A stretch of 64,000 nt of DNA, from assembly GCA_018436925.1 (NCBI GenBank), contig JAHDKI010000014.1:1-64000 (forward strand), in the 5' to 3' direction. The notes beneath the pieces are model-generated. The model saw only the letters and a program-made list of their open reading frames with translations. It was not told where the DNA came from and searched no databases. Source of the stretch: Syntrophaceae bacterium. GTDB taxonomy: Bacteria > Desulfobacterota > Syntrophia > Syntrophales > Smithellaceae. The position numbers were made by a program, and so were the translations under genes. Below are positions 1-9,142 of this stretch, one piece after another; the first letter of the stretch is position 1, and each line of letters begins with the position of its first letter.

Positions 1-67
1 ATCCGAAGGTCGCCGTCAAGAAAACCACTGCCGCCGCCGTTGCCAGAGTTCCTAATGTCTTTTTCAT
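1..67 (-). CDS. secreted or periplasmic protein, N-terminal fragment
   Basis: Only the first 22 codons are in the window. They encode MKKTLGTLATAAAVVFLTAT followed by FG, a signal-peptide-like start with two lysines and a hydrophobic run. A perfect ribosome binding site AAGGAGG lies at 77-83 on the minus strand, nine bases before the ATG at 67. The 260 bases between this gene and the next gene upstream are AT-rich and probably hold its promoter; I see no clear box there. Function cannot be told from the fragment. Confidence 0.6.
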   Translation of the reverse strand, partial: MKKTLGTLATAAAVVFLTATFG

Positions 68-343
68 GATCTGTTTCCTCCTTAAAAGGGTTAATGCGTT
101 TCGTTTGACTTTATCTAATGAAAAAGACGTGCCAAAATGACTGAGATTCTGATAAAAATCTGCAAGTATATGAAATAATGAGAAAATATAGATTTTGCGG
201 CCAGGGGTCAATAACACATTGCTTTGAGATTGCGCTAAAAAAGTTAAAAGAAATGTTCAAAGGACTTTAAAAAAAATTAAAAATGAAAAAAACGAAGGGC
301 GGATGCCGGTCCGTTGGCAGGCGAAAAGAGGGGATTTCTTATA

Positions 344-2641
344 TTACTTGATACAGACACGCCGGACTTGTTTAAAATCCGTGAAACCCTTGAGGACTTT
401 AAGAATGCCGTCCTGGAGGAGGGTGGTCATGCCCTCCGAGGCGGCCTGATTGCGCAACACTTCAACGGTTTCATGCTTCTGGACCATTCTTTTAATGCTG
501 TCGCTGGCCAGAAGCAATTCATGCAGCCCCATTCTCCCTTTATAACCGGTGCGGTCGCACAGATCGCATCCTTTGGGGCGGTAAAGTTTAAAATCCTTAT
601 TATAGGGAACACCGAGGGCGGAGAAAGCTTCAACGCCGTAGCTTTCGGCAATTTCTTCATATTCTTCTTTGGTCGGTTGATGCAATTCCTTGCAGCTGGG
701 ACATAAGGTTCGGACAAGACGTTGGGCCAAAATGCCGAGGAGCGCATCGGCGAAATTCAGGGGGTCGATTCCCATGTCCAGAAGGCGGACGATTGTTTCC
801 GGCGCGCTGTTGGTATGCAGAGTGCTGAAGACGAGATGGCCCGTCAGAGACGCCTCAACGCCGATTTTCGCGGTTTCGAAGTCGCGCATTTCACCGACCA
901 TGATGATGTCGGGGTCGGCCCGCAAAAAAGAGCGCATCGCGGCGGCGAAATCAAAACCGATTTTCGGCTGAACCTGGACCTGTCGGAGTCCGTACTGGGT
1001 GATTTCCACCGGATCTTCCGCCGTCCAGATTTTTCGGTCCGGGCGGTTGATATGATGCAAGGCCGCGTGCAGCGTGGTGGTTTTCCCGGAACCGGTCGGG
1101 CCGACGACAAGAATCATGCCGTACGGTTTGCTGATTAAACCCAGAAGTTCCGTATAATTGCGTTTCAGCAGGGCCATGTCTTCCAGAGGCATGGTTTCCC
1201 CTTTGGCTAAAATGCGCATGACCACGTCTTCAACGCCGCCCTGAGTGGGAATGGTGGCGACGCGCAGTTCAATTTCGCTGCCCCCTGCGCGCCGGAATTT
1301 GATTTTGCCGTCCTGCGGAAGTCTTTTGACGGTGATGTCGAGGTTGGACATGATCTTGATGCGCGAGATGATGGCGGCTCGGTAACTGAACGGAACGGTT
1401 TGATACAGAGAACAGTCTCCATCGACGCGAAACCGGATTTCAACGTTTTTCTTGCCGACATTCGGTTCGACGTGAATGTCGGAGGCCCGTCTGGCGTGGG
1501 CGTCATTGATAATTTTATTGACCAACTGCATGATGACACTGTCGGATTCAGTGACGACATCGGAGCCTTCTTCGTCGTCGAACGGTGAATCATCTTCATC
1601 CAGGCGGCCCAGAAGATCGGAAAAAGTGTGCTCATCGTCGCTGGCCTGAAAGAAAAGATTGATGAATTTCAGGATATCGTCGGGCAGCGCGACATCGTAT
1701 TTCACTTTTTTGGTTTTGAGAAGATTTTCAATGGCGTCCCGCTTAAGAATATTGTTGGGATCATCCATGATGACATGGATGTAATTGTCGATTTTTTCCA
1801 ACGGCACCCATAATTCCCGCCGCAGGTAGTCTTTTTTCAGGTTCTTGATCAGATCGCCGGGAATGACCGTTTTTTCATTGAAGGGAATAAACCGGCAGCG
1901 ATAAAAATCCTCGTAGGAATGCCCGATGTCGTCCTTGGAAATGCGATATTTCCGCATCAGATAATGTTCGATGGATTCCTTCTGCTCGCGCGCTTCGGAC
2001 CAGGCGGCATCCATCTCGTCTTCACCGATGAGGCCGCGGGTGATCAGAAAATCGAATCGCGTTTTTCTTCGATTCTGAAAACGATGCTGGTTGTAAAACG
2101 CAACGCCCAGAACTTCGGCGATTTCGACGGCAAGGCCGACTTCCTCTTCAGAAAATTTTTCGTCTCCGAATTTCCGGTTGAGGATCTGGATGACGCCCAT
2201 GATCTGATCTTCGTAAAAAATCGGGGCGGCGAGAATCTGCTTGGTTCTATATCCGGACTTTTTGTCCCAACTGTCGTCAAACGTCAGCTCGAAATCCAGC
2301 GCCTTGAGCTCTTTCTGATTGTAAGCGTCGCTGATGTTCACAATATTGTAGGTATTGGCCGCGTAACCGGCAATGCTCTGGTTGCTGATGGGCAGACGGA
2401 TTTCCTTAAGCTGCGTGCCGGCCAGAAACATGGAATAGATTTCATTGTGAATTTTGTCGATGACGTAAATGGTGCAGGACTGCGCGTTGAAGAGATTGAG
2501 GATGCCTTCTTTGAGGTCCACCAGAATTTGAGGGATGTTTTTCGCCGCATGAATGCGGTTGGTGATTTCCTGCAGATTCTTCCGGATCCGGAGCTTTTCA
2601 TCCAGCGAAGCAGTCGAATCGGGTTTGAACTGAAAACTCAT
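344..2641 (-). CDS. GAF domain-containing type IV pilus/type II secretion ATPase (PilB/GspE family)
   Basis: A 765-residue AAA-like secretion ATPase that would power pilus extension or type II secretion at the inner membrane. The first ~190 residues form a GAF-like sensory domain; a MshEN/GspE N-terminal domain follows at about 200-340. The C-terminal ATPase has Walker A GPTGSGKTTT near residue 513, an Asp box (LRADPDIIMVGEMRD), a His box (STLHTNSAPET) and two zinc CxxC pairs (CPSC, CDLC). The ATG is preceded by GAAGAGG. Typical PilB has no GAF domain, so this is a sensory variant. No pilus or secretion genes lie nearby, so the machine it serves is unknown. Confidence 0.88.
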   Translation of the reverse strand: MSFQFKPDSTASLDEKLRIRKNLQEITNRIHAAKNIPQILVDLKEGILNLFNAQSCTIYVIDKIHNEIYSMFLAGTQLKEIRLPISNQSIAGYAANTYNIVNISDAYNQKELKALDFELTFDDSWDKKSGYRTKQILAAPIFYEDQIMGVIQILNRKFGDEKFSEEEVGLAVEIAEVLGVAFYNQHRFQNRRKTRFDFLITRGLIGEDEMDAAWSEAREQKESIEHYLMRKYRISKDDIGHSYEDFYRCRFIPFNEKTVIPGDLIKNLKKDYLRRELWVPLEKIDNYIHVIMDDPNNILKRDAIENLLKTKKVKYDVALPDDILKFINLFFQASDDEHTFSDLLGRLDEDDSPFDDEEGSDVVTESDSVIMQLVNKIINDAHARRASDIHVEPNVGKKNVEIRFRVDGDCSLYQTVPFSYRAAIISRIKIMSNLDITVKRLPQDGKIKFRRAGGSEIELRVATIPTQGGVEDVVMRILAKGETMPLEDMALLKRNYTELLGLISKPYGMILVVGPTGSGKTTTLHAALHHINRPDRKIWTAEDPVEITQYGLRQVQVQPKIGFDFAAAMRSFLRADPDIIMVGEMRDFETAKIGVEASLTGHLVFSTLHTNSAPETIVRLLDMGIDPLNFADALLGILAQRLVRTLCPSCKELHQPTKEEYEEIAESYGVEAFSALGVPYNKDFKLYRPKGCDLCDRTGYKGRMGLHELLLASDSIKRMVQKHETVEVLRNQAASEGMTTLLQDGILKVLKGFTDFKQVRRVCIK

Positions 2642-2792
2642 CAGGCCTCTTCTTTCGTCGAATTGATAATCGGGGTCACCTTCACTTTATCGGCATGATC
2701 CTGCAAAAAATTCTGTGATAAAGCTAACTTTTTACGAAGAATTTTTCAATGCTCCGAAAAATGACCCCTCGCCGGGACGTCGAAAGCCCTGT

Positions 2793-4865
2793 TCATCCGG
2801 CGGTGACGATTTTGGAAAAATCGGCGATTTTATGAAAAAGCGTCGAGATTTCAGCAAGAAGCGATAGCCGATTGGCGCGGATTTGTTCGTCTTTGTCCAT
2901 AACCATTACAGTATCGAAAAAAGCGTCAACCGGCGGGCGCAGGGCGGCCAGATTGTTGAGCGCAGCGGGGAAGTTCTTTTCCGCAATGCCTTTCTCCACG
3001 CGTTCGCCAATGGTCTCAAACGCGGAAAAAAGGCGGATTTCCGCTTCGGCGGTAAGCAGATTCACATCGGGTCGACCCCCTTCATAACCCTTCAGAATGT
3101 TGTCCACCCTTTTGAAGGCGATCGAAATCGGCTCGAATTCAGGATTCTGGCGGAAAGCCTGCAATGCGGCGATTTTTTCCAGAACGGAAACCAGGTCTCC
3201 GATATCGCTGGCCAGAACCGCCTCGACCGTGTCATAAGCGTATCCCTGACCGATAAGCTGATTCTGGAGCCTGCCCCTGAAAAAGTCCAAAACGTCCTTT
3301 TTCACATCTTCCGCCGGTTTTTTGAGAACATCTTTCAAAAGAGAGAGGCTTTCATCGATCAGAAAATGCAGATTCAAGGGGTAGCGCTTATCCAGAAGAA
3401 TATTGATAACGCCCAGCGCCTGGCGGCGCAAAGCATAAGGATCGGCCGTTCCCGAGGGGGGAAGCCCGACGCCGAAGAAACCGACGATGGTGTCGATTTT
3501 ATCGGCCAACCCGACGATCGCACCTACATCTGTCTGCGGCAATTCGCCGCCCGCCGCGACCGGCAGATAATGGTCGTAAATGGCCCGGGCGACGTCCGGA
3601 TTTTCACCGGCCAGAAGCGCATATTCCCGTCCCATAATGCCCTGCAATTCGGAAAACTCGCCCACCATCAGGGACTCTAGATCCGCTTTGGCCAAAAGCG
3701 CGGCCCGATCGACATCTTTTTTAAGTTTGGGTTTGGCCTTCTGGACAATTTTTGCGGCTAATTTTCTGAAACGCATGACTTTTTTATGAGAAGTACCCAG
3801 TAATGTGTGGAAAACGACTTTTTTAAGGGATTCGACGCGCTCTTCCAGAGGGACTTTTTTGTCTTCTTCAAAAAAGAATCGGGCGTCGGAAAGTCTTGCC
3901 GCTAGAACCCGTTCATTGCCTTTGGCAACGACGGACAGATCGCGGGGTTGCGTGTTGCTCACCGCGATGAAAAAAGGCAGCAGCTGTTCGTCCGATCCGA
4001 CCACAGGAAAGTACTTCTGGTGGGAAATCATTGTTGTGGTTAACACTTCCTTGGGGATATTCAGATAGTCCGCGTCGAACGTGCCGCGCACGATTACCGG
4101 GTATTCCACAATGTAGGTCACGGTGTCCAGAAGCTCTTCGGAATAAAACAGACGGCCGCCTGCGTCGTCGGCGGAGGCCTGGGCCTGCTCAAGAATCATC
4201 TGTTTTCTCTCTGAAGGATCGACGATGACAAACCGTTCGCGGCATTTGGCCAGATACTCTTCAAAAGAGGACACTTCAAACGCCGCAGGCGCCATAAACC
4301 GGTGGCCGCGGGAGGTGTTGGAGCTTTGAATATCTTCAATCGTCAGGGGAATCGTCGTTCCCCCGTAAAGCGCCAAAAGCCAGTGCACAGGCCGGGCAAA
4401 GCGCAGATCATAAGCCGCCCAGCGCATGGATTTGCGAAAAGGGATCGACAGCATGAAGTTCTTTAAAAGATCGGGCAAAAGATCCGCCGTGGGCTGTCCG
4501 GCCAGGGTTTTTCTGGCGCCGAGGTACTCTCCTTTTTCGGTGGAGATCACCTCCAGTTGGGACACGTCCAGTCCCTGGCTTTTGGCGAAGCCGGTTGCGG
4601 CTTTGGTGGGGCTGCCGTTTTCATCAAAAGCCGCCTTCTTCGCCGGGCCGAGCTTTTCAACCGTCTGATCCGCCTGCTTCGGGGCGACATGCCGGATATA
4701 GAGAACCAGTCGCCTGGGTGTCGCCAGACAGCGAACCCCTTCAAAAGCGATGTTTTTTTCCGCAAGCATTTTAGAGATGATGCCTTCCATATCGCCAACC
4801 GCCTTGGACAAAAATCCGGCGGGTATCTCTTCCGTGCCGATTTCAAAAAGTAATTCGTTTTGCAT
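2793..4865 (-). CDS. glyS: glycyl-tRNA synthetase beta subunit
   Basis: The 690-residue beta subunit of the heterotetrameric (alpha2beta2) bacterial glycyl-tRNA synthetase, which charges tRNA-Gly in the cytoplasm; the beta subunit mainly binds tRNA. The opening NELLFEIGTEEIPAGF and the later stretch GLADKIDTIVGFFGVG (HD-like region) are typical of the family, and the length is usual. It lies 16 bases after glyQ in the same orientation, so the two are co-transcribed. The ATG at 4865 is preceded by TGGAGAG. Nothing unusual. Confidence 0.97.
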   Translation of the reverse strand: MQNELLFEIGTEEIPAGFLSKAVGDMEGIISKMLAEKNIAFEGVRCLATPRRLVLYIRHVAPKQADQTVEKLGPAKKAAFDENGSPTKAATGFAKSQGLDVSQLEVISTEKGEYLGARKTLAGQPTADLLPDLLKNFMLSIPFRKSMRWAAYDLRFARPVHWLLALYGGTTIPLTIEDIQSSNTSRGHRFMAPAAFEVSSFEEYLAKCRERFVIVDPSERKQMILEQAQASADDAGGRLFYSEELLDTVTYIVEYPVIVRGTFDADYLNIPKEVLTTTMISHQKYFPVVGSDEQLLPFFIAVSNTQPRDLSVVAKGNERVLAARLSDARFFFEEDKKVPLEERVESLKKVVFHTLLGTSHKKVMRFRKLAAKIVQKAKPKLKKDVDRAALLAKADLESLMVGEFSELQGIMGREYALLAGENPDVARAIYDHYLPVAAGGELPQTDVGAIVGLADKIDTIVGFFGVGLPPSGTADPYALRRQALGVINILLDKRYPLNLHFLIDESLSLLKDVLKKPAEDVKKDVLDFFRGRLQNQLIGQGYAYDTVEAVLASDIGDLVSVLEKIAALQAFRQNPEFEPISIAFKRVDNILKGYEGGRPDVNLLTAEAEIRLFSAFETIGERVEKGIAEKNFPAALNNLAALRPPVDAFFDTVMVMDKDEQIRANRLSLLAEISTLFHKIADFSKIVTAG

Positions 4866-4881
4866 GGTCTCTCCAGGGGGG

Positions 4882-5754
4882 TTATCGAGTCGTCAAGAGG
4901 GGGTAGCCCAGCTCTTCGCGCTGTTTGAGGTAAAGCTCGGCACTGATCCGCGCCAGATTGCGCACCCGGCCGATATAGCTCGTCCGTTCCGCCACGCTGA
5001 TCGCGCCGCGCGCGTTGAGCAGATTGAAGGTGTGCGAACACTTCAGACAGTAATCATACGCGGGCAGGGCGAGGTTTTTCCCCGCGATTTTCATGGCTTC
5101 TTCTTCATAGGTGTCAAAAAGCTTACGCAGCATGGGAATGTCCGCAACTTCAAAATTATAGGTGGAAAATTCCACTTCGCCGCGGTGGTGAACGTCTCCA
5201 TATTTTATTGTATCGGTCCACTGCAGATCATAAACATTGTTGACGCCCTGAATATACATGGCGATGCGTTCCGTGCCGTAGGTCAGCTCCGCGCAAACCG
5301 GGTTGCAATCGAAGCCGCCGACCTGTTGAAAATAGGTAAACTGCGAGATTTCCATACCGTCGAGCCAGACTTCCCAGCCCAGGCCCCAGGCGCCCAGTGT
5401 CGGCGATTCCCAGTCGTCTTCGACAAAACGAATGTCGTGTTCGAGGGGATCAATACCGAAGCTCTTGAGGGAATCCAGATAAAGCTCCTGAATATTGACC
5501 GGCGAGGGCTTCATAATCACTTGATATTGATAATAATGCTGCAACCGGTTGGGATTTTCACCGTAACGGCCGTCTGTCGGGCGGCGCGAGGGTTGAACAT
5601 AAGCCACGTTCCAGGGTTCGGGCCCCAGTGCCCGCAGACAGGTGGCGGGATGAAAAGTTCCCGCTCCGACTTCCATGTCGTAGGGTTGCTGAATCACGCA
5701 TCCTTTTTTATGCCAGTAATTTTCAAGGGCGAAAATCAATTCCTGAAATGTCAC
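4882..5754 (-). CDS. glyQ: glycyl-tRNA synthetase alpha subunit
   Basis: The 290-residue class II catalytic subunit that makes glycyl-adenylate and partners with GlyS. Family hallmarks are visible: [19 protein letters not shown] near the start, the GAGTFHPAT segment, and [19 protein letters not shown]. The start is GTG at 5754, chosen because AAGGAGG (5761-5767) lies six bases upstream. No T-box leader is apparent in the 150 bases upstream. Confidence 0.97.
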   Translation of the reverse strand: MTFQELIFALENYWHKKGCVIQQPYDMEVGAGTFHPATCLRALGPEPWNVAYVQPSRRPTDGRYGENPNRLQHYYQYQVIMKPSPVNIQELYLDSLKSFGIDPLEHDIRFVEDDWESPTLGAWGLGWEVWLDGMEISQFTYFQQVGGFDCNPVCAELTYGTERIAMYIQGVNNVYDLQWTDTIKYGDVHHRGEVEFSTYNFEVADIPMLRKLFDTYEEEAMKIAGKNLALPAYDYCLKCSHTFNLLNARGAISVAERTSYIGRVRNLARISAELYLKQREELGYPLLTTR

Positions 5755-6021
5755 AAAAGGCCTCCTTGAGGATTTTCGAAAAAAGAAGAACGAATCGGCT
5801 AAAGCACTCTATCTCTTCGATTTTACCAACGGTTCCCTAGCATAGAAGAACCTGCCGGTCAATATCGAATGGAAGTTGCTAAGTCCTCACGGATTTCTGG
5901 TCAAAAGTAAATGGTCTTTCGGGCCGATACAAAAAAATGGAACGGAATTTCGATAGCTGATAATGTCGGAACGCAGAGATGCGATATTCGAAAACGACCA
6001 GACAGAGAGAAGATTGGCATC

Positions 6022-7692
6022 ATGGACATCAAAGGCCGGACGAACAGACCCGAGCGACCTGCCTCCGGGAAAGCCGCAGACGAGGCGAGGACGATTTTTG
6101 CCTACCTCCTTTTGGCCTGTAAGAATCTTTCATTGTACCCGGAAGGTCATGCCATTGGCATGAATTCCATCCGACACTTTCATGCCCGCCTGACGGAATA
6201 CACAAGGCAGTATGGCGCTTTTCGAATCGAAGTGGAGCGAACCCGTGTTGTGTGCGGGGCCGCTGAAGTCTTTGCGGGGCCGTCTGAAGAGGGCTCACTG
6301 CCTTTCACGCTTTTTCGGGATGGCATCCGTTGGTTGGAGTTTGAGCGAGGTGCGACCCTTGAAGAAGTTCAAGAATTGCTGTCGATTATCAACCGATACA
6401 GTATTTTGGCGGCGGAACCGGAAGGCGATATTGTAACGGCTTTATGGGAAGCCCGTTTTGAACACATCCGCTACGAGGCGGCGGACTTCTTCTTCGGATT
6501 GTCCGCTGAGCAGACTGCCACGGTTTCAACTTTTGACGCCGGACCGAAACTGGACACATCGCACACGGATCGAATGGATCCGGATTCCGGGCCGCCTATT
6601 GATCCGTCGGTTTTAATTCTGAGTTCCGACGAACTAGAAGAACTCAAAACGATGATTTCGGACGAAGAGGCCGCATCGGCTTCAGCGCACCTGCGAATGC
6701 TGCTCGACAGCCTTCTTTTTTATGAGGAAGAGGCGGACCTTAAAATCATCCTGACTGTGCTGAAAAACGAGTTTGCCCTTTTTTTGGTTCGGGGCGAGTA
6801 CGATTCCGCGTTGATTATTGTGGAAGGCTTGCATTATCTTGCCCGCAGCGGCCGTATTATTTCCCGACTTAAACCCCTGATTGATGTTTTCATTTTCACC
6901 ATATCGGATTTCTCGACGCTCAAGCCGGTTTATGAGGCATGGCCTTATCTTTCCCTGGGGCATCTCCGGACGCTGTCCAGACTTTTTCACTTTCTGGATC
7001 CCTGTGCTTTGGAAACACTGGCCCGGATGATCGTCATGCAGCAGCCGCCCCAGCATGAACAAATTCTTGAAGAAGCCATCATTGCCTTGTCCGGCCAGAA
7101 TCCCTCCGTCTTAAAATCCTTGCTGAACAAGGCGGACGACCGGATTGTGGCGCGGTTGATTCCGGTGTTGACCAAACTCAATACGGAAGAAGCCATAGAG
7201 TTTCTGCTGGCCATGTGCCGCAAACCTGCGGTTTTTGTCCGACGGCTTGCGTTGAGAGCACTTTTAAAGCTGAGCGCGCCGCCGGCAGGAAAAATTTTCG
7301 ATTTTATCGGCGACGAGGACGCAGACATCCGGCGCCTGGTCTTAAGACAGCTGGGACGAGTGAGGGATTCGGCCGCCGAGACTTTGCTTGTGACGTATCT
7401 TGAAGAGGGAGCCGCCGGTTCCGGGAGTCACCTTCTGGAATGCTACCGGACTCTCGGAAAATGCGGCTCGGAAAGAAGCGTCGCATTTCTCAAGAAAAAA
7501 CTGATGCGACGCAGGTGGTATCCCGGCGCCGCCAAATCTCCCGAATGTCTTGGCGCGGCGGAGGCGCTGGCGGGAATGGACAATCCCCAGGCCAGGCAGG
7601 TTCTGGATGCGGCGGCCAAAAGCCTCTTTCCCTGGATGCGCCGGCTCGTTGCCCGAACTATTCGAAACCGGAAACAAGGAGAGACGCGATGA
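6022..7692 (+). CDS. HEAT-repeat protein sharing an N-terminal domain with the adjacent HD-GYP protein
   Basis: A 556-residue cytoplasmic protein with no catalytic motif. The first ~130 residues include LYPEGH, then paired beta segments (FRIEV, VVCGAAEVF) and LFRDGIRWLEF, a plan repeated in the downstream protein. The C-terminal third contains alpha-helical HEAT-like units (VRRLALRALLKLSAPPAGK, IRRLVLRQLGRVRDSAAET), which usually make protein contacts. I chose the ATG at 6022 because it has a purine-rich AGAGAGAAGA upstream and begins the conserved part; the frame is open 37 codons further back. The stop overlaps the next start (ATGA), so the two genes are translationally coupled and probably act together. 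Confidence 0.75.
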   Translation: MDIKGRTNRPERPASGKAADEARTIFAYLLLACKNLSLYPEGHAIGMNSIRHFHARLTEYTRQYGAFRIEVERTRVVCGAAEVFAGPSEEGSLPFTLFRDGIRWLEFERGATLEEVQELLSIINRYSILAAEPEGDIVTALWEARFEHIRYEAADFFFGLSAEQTATVSTFDAGPKLDTSHTDRMDPDSGPPIDPSVLILSSDELEELKTMISDEEAASASAHLRMLLDSLLFYEEEADLKIILTVLKNEFALFLVRGEYDSALIIVEGLHYLARSGRIISRLKPLIDVFIFTISDFSTLKPVYEAWPYLSLGHLRTLSRLFHFLDPCALETLARMIVMQQPPQHEQILEEAIIALSGQNPSVLKSLLNKADDRIVARLIPVLTKLNTEEAIEFLLAMCRKPAVFVRRLALRALLKLSAPPAGKIFDFIGDEDADIRRLVLRQLGRVRDSAAETLLVTYLEEGAAGSGSHLLECYRTLGKCGSERSVAFLKKKLMRRRWYPGAAKSPECLGAAEALAGMDNPQARQVLDAAAKSLFPWMRRLVARTIRNRKQGETR

Positions 7693-9131
7693 CAGAGGGT
7701 CAAAGTCTGCCCGTTCGTCTGGGGCATGATTTCCTGAGACATTTTTATCATGTGTTGCATAGCGCGCGCATCTATCGCGACGACAATCAGCTCATCCAGA
7801 AGAGCGTGAAGTCTTTTCAGTCCATCCTTACGGACATGACCGTTGCCGGAGATATTGCTCTTGTCTTATGGCGCGGCAGGTTTCATTTCGGCGGTGAAAA
7901 GCTGCCCTACCGTCGGGATGCGGCCGGCGTCGTCGGTTCAATGCTGGAATTTTTTTCCCATCGCCGGATCGGATCGATGGAATTTCTTCAAAGCGCTAAA
8001 CACGCTTCCCGCGACGATCTTCTGATGTTCGTCCGCCTGCTCAATGACGTCGGCACGGGGCGCGAAAATCTCGAGCGTTTCAGTCAGAAGCTTCACAAAA
8101 GCGGTCTGACCTGGGTGAAGGTATTCGAGAAGCTGCCCGATGACCTGTCCGGAGAGGAACTGCAGGATGAAGACCGGATCTATGAAAACGCGAGAAATAC
8201 CTATTTTCACGCTGTCGAGACGGTGCGTGAAGTCGCTAAAAAGGCCTCCCAGGGGATGGTAGGAGTGCGCAAAGCACGCCGGCTGGCTCAGAATATCGTC
8301 GATCTGATCCGGGAGGATTCGGCGCTCATGATTGGATTGACCACGATCAAGGATCATGACGATTATACCTACACGCACTCCGTCAATGTGGCGCTTTTGG
8401 CAACTTGCCTGGGTCGGCATATCGGATTGTCCGATTTATCCCTGGAGTACCTTTCCGTTTGCGCGCTGTTTCATGATTTGGGGAAAGTGGGGATTCCCCG
8501 GGAAATCCTCAACAAGCAGGCCGGGTTGACGGAAGAAGAGTGGGAACAGATGAAAGCCCATCCGCTGATCGGCGTCAGGCAGGTGCTCGGCCTGAACGCG
8601 CCGGAGGCGCTTCGTTCGAGGATCATTCTGGGGCCTTTTGAACACCACCTGAATCCGGATATGACCGGGTATCCGCGCACGTTGTTTATGGAAAAATTGA
8701 GTTTGACCGGAAAGATTCTTCGTATTGCCGATGTCTATGAAGCTCTGACCGCGCAGCGGGCGTATCGGCAAAGATCGTATGCGCCCGACGAGGCGCTGCG
8801 AAAAATGTGGCTCGAATCGGGGAAAAGCTTCGATCCCATTTTGCTTAAACGTTTCATCGGGATGATGGGTGTTTACCCGATCGGATCTCTCGTGGAATTG
8901 AGCGACGGCGGTATCGCGCTCGTCATGGATTATCCCACTGAATCGGAGCGTGCTCTGCCGTTGGTCATGCGTTTGGTCCGCGAAGGAGATGCCGGCTGGC
9001 GCCGCGGGGGAATCGTCTATCTGCCGGATCAGGAATCCAGTGAGCGCGTTGAAAAGTTGAGCATTGTTCGAGGTTTGTCACCGGTGCATCTCGGCATCAA
9101 CCCCGCCGCATTTTTTCTTCACGAGCAATAA
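7689..9131 (+). CDS. HD-GYP domain protein, probable cyclic-di-GMP phosphodiesterase
   Basis: A 480-residue protein whose C-terminal half is an HD-GYP domain: THSVNVALLATCLGRHIG, the metal-binding pair in LFHDLGKVGIP, and HHLNPDMTGYP. Such domains hydrolyse cyclic di-GMP. The usual HHE triplet reads HHL here, so the metal site may be altered. The N-terminal ~130 residues (HSARIYRDDNQLIQKSVKSF, then LVLWRGRFHFGGEKLPY) resemble the start of the upstream HEAT protein and may be a sensory or docking domain. The frame is open further upstream, but the ATG overlapping the previous stop starts the conserved region. Confidence 0.85.
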   Translation: MTEGQSLPVRLGHDFLRHFYHVLHSARIYRDDNQLIQKSVKSFQSILTDMTVAGDIALVLWRGRFHFGGEKLPYRRDAAGVVGSMLEFFSHRRIGSMEFLQSAKHASRDDLLMFVRLLNDVGTGRENLERFSQKLHKSGLTWVKVFEKLPDDLSGEELQDEDRIYENARNTYFHAVETVREVAKKASQGMVGVRKARRLAQNIVDLIREDSALMIGLTTIKDHDDYTYTHSVNVALLATCLGRHIGLSDLSLEYLSVCALFHDLGKVGIPREILNKQAGLTEEEWEQMKAHPLIGVRQVLGLNAPEALRSRIILGPFEHHLNPDMTGYPRTLFMEKLSLTGKILRIADVYEALTAQRAYRQRSYAPDEALRKMWLESGKSFDPILLKRFIGMMGVYPIGSLVELSDGGIALVMDYPTESERALPLVMRLVREGDAGWRRGGIVYLPDQESSERVEKLSIVRGLSPVHLGINPAAFFLHEQ

Positions 9132-9142
9132 GCTATCCGGGA

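Noticed and set aside
4750..5769. Long plus-strand frame (339 codons) opposite glyQ/glyS
   Set aside because: Shadow of two certain genes; no ribosome site and no family features.
5755..5910. T-box leader before glyQS
   Set aside because: No T-box sequence (TGGNACCGCG-like) or terminator found upstream of glyQ.
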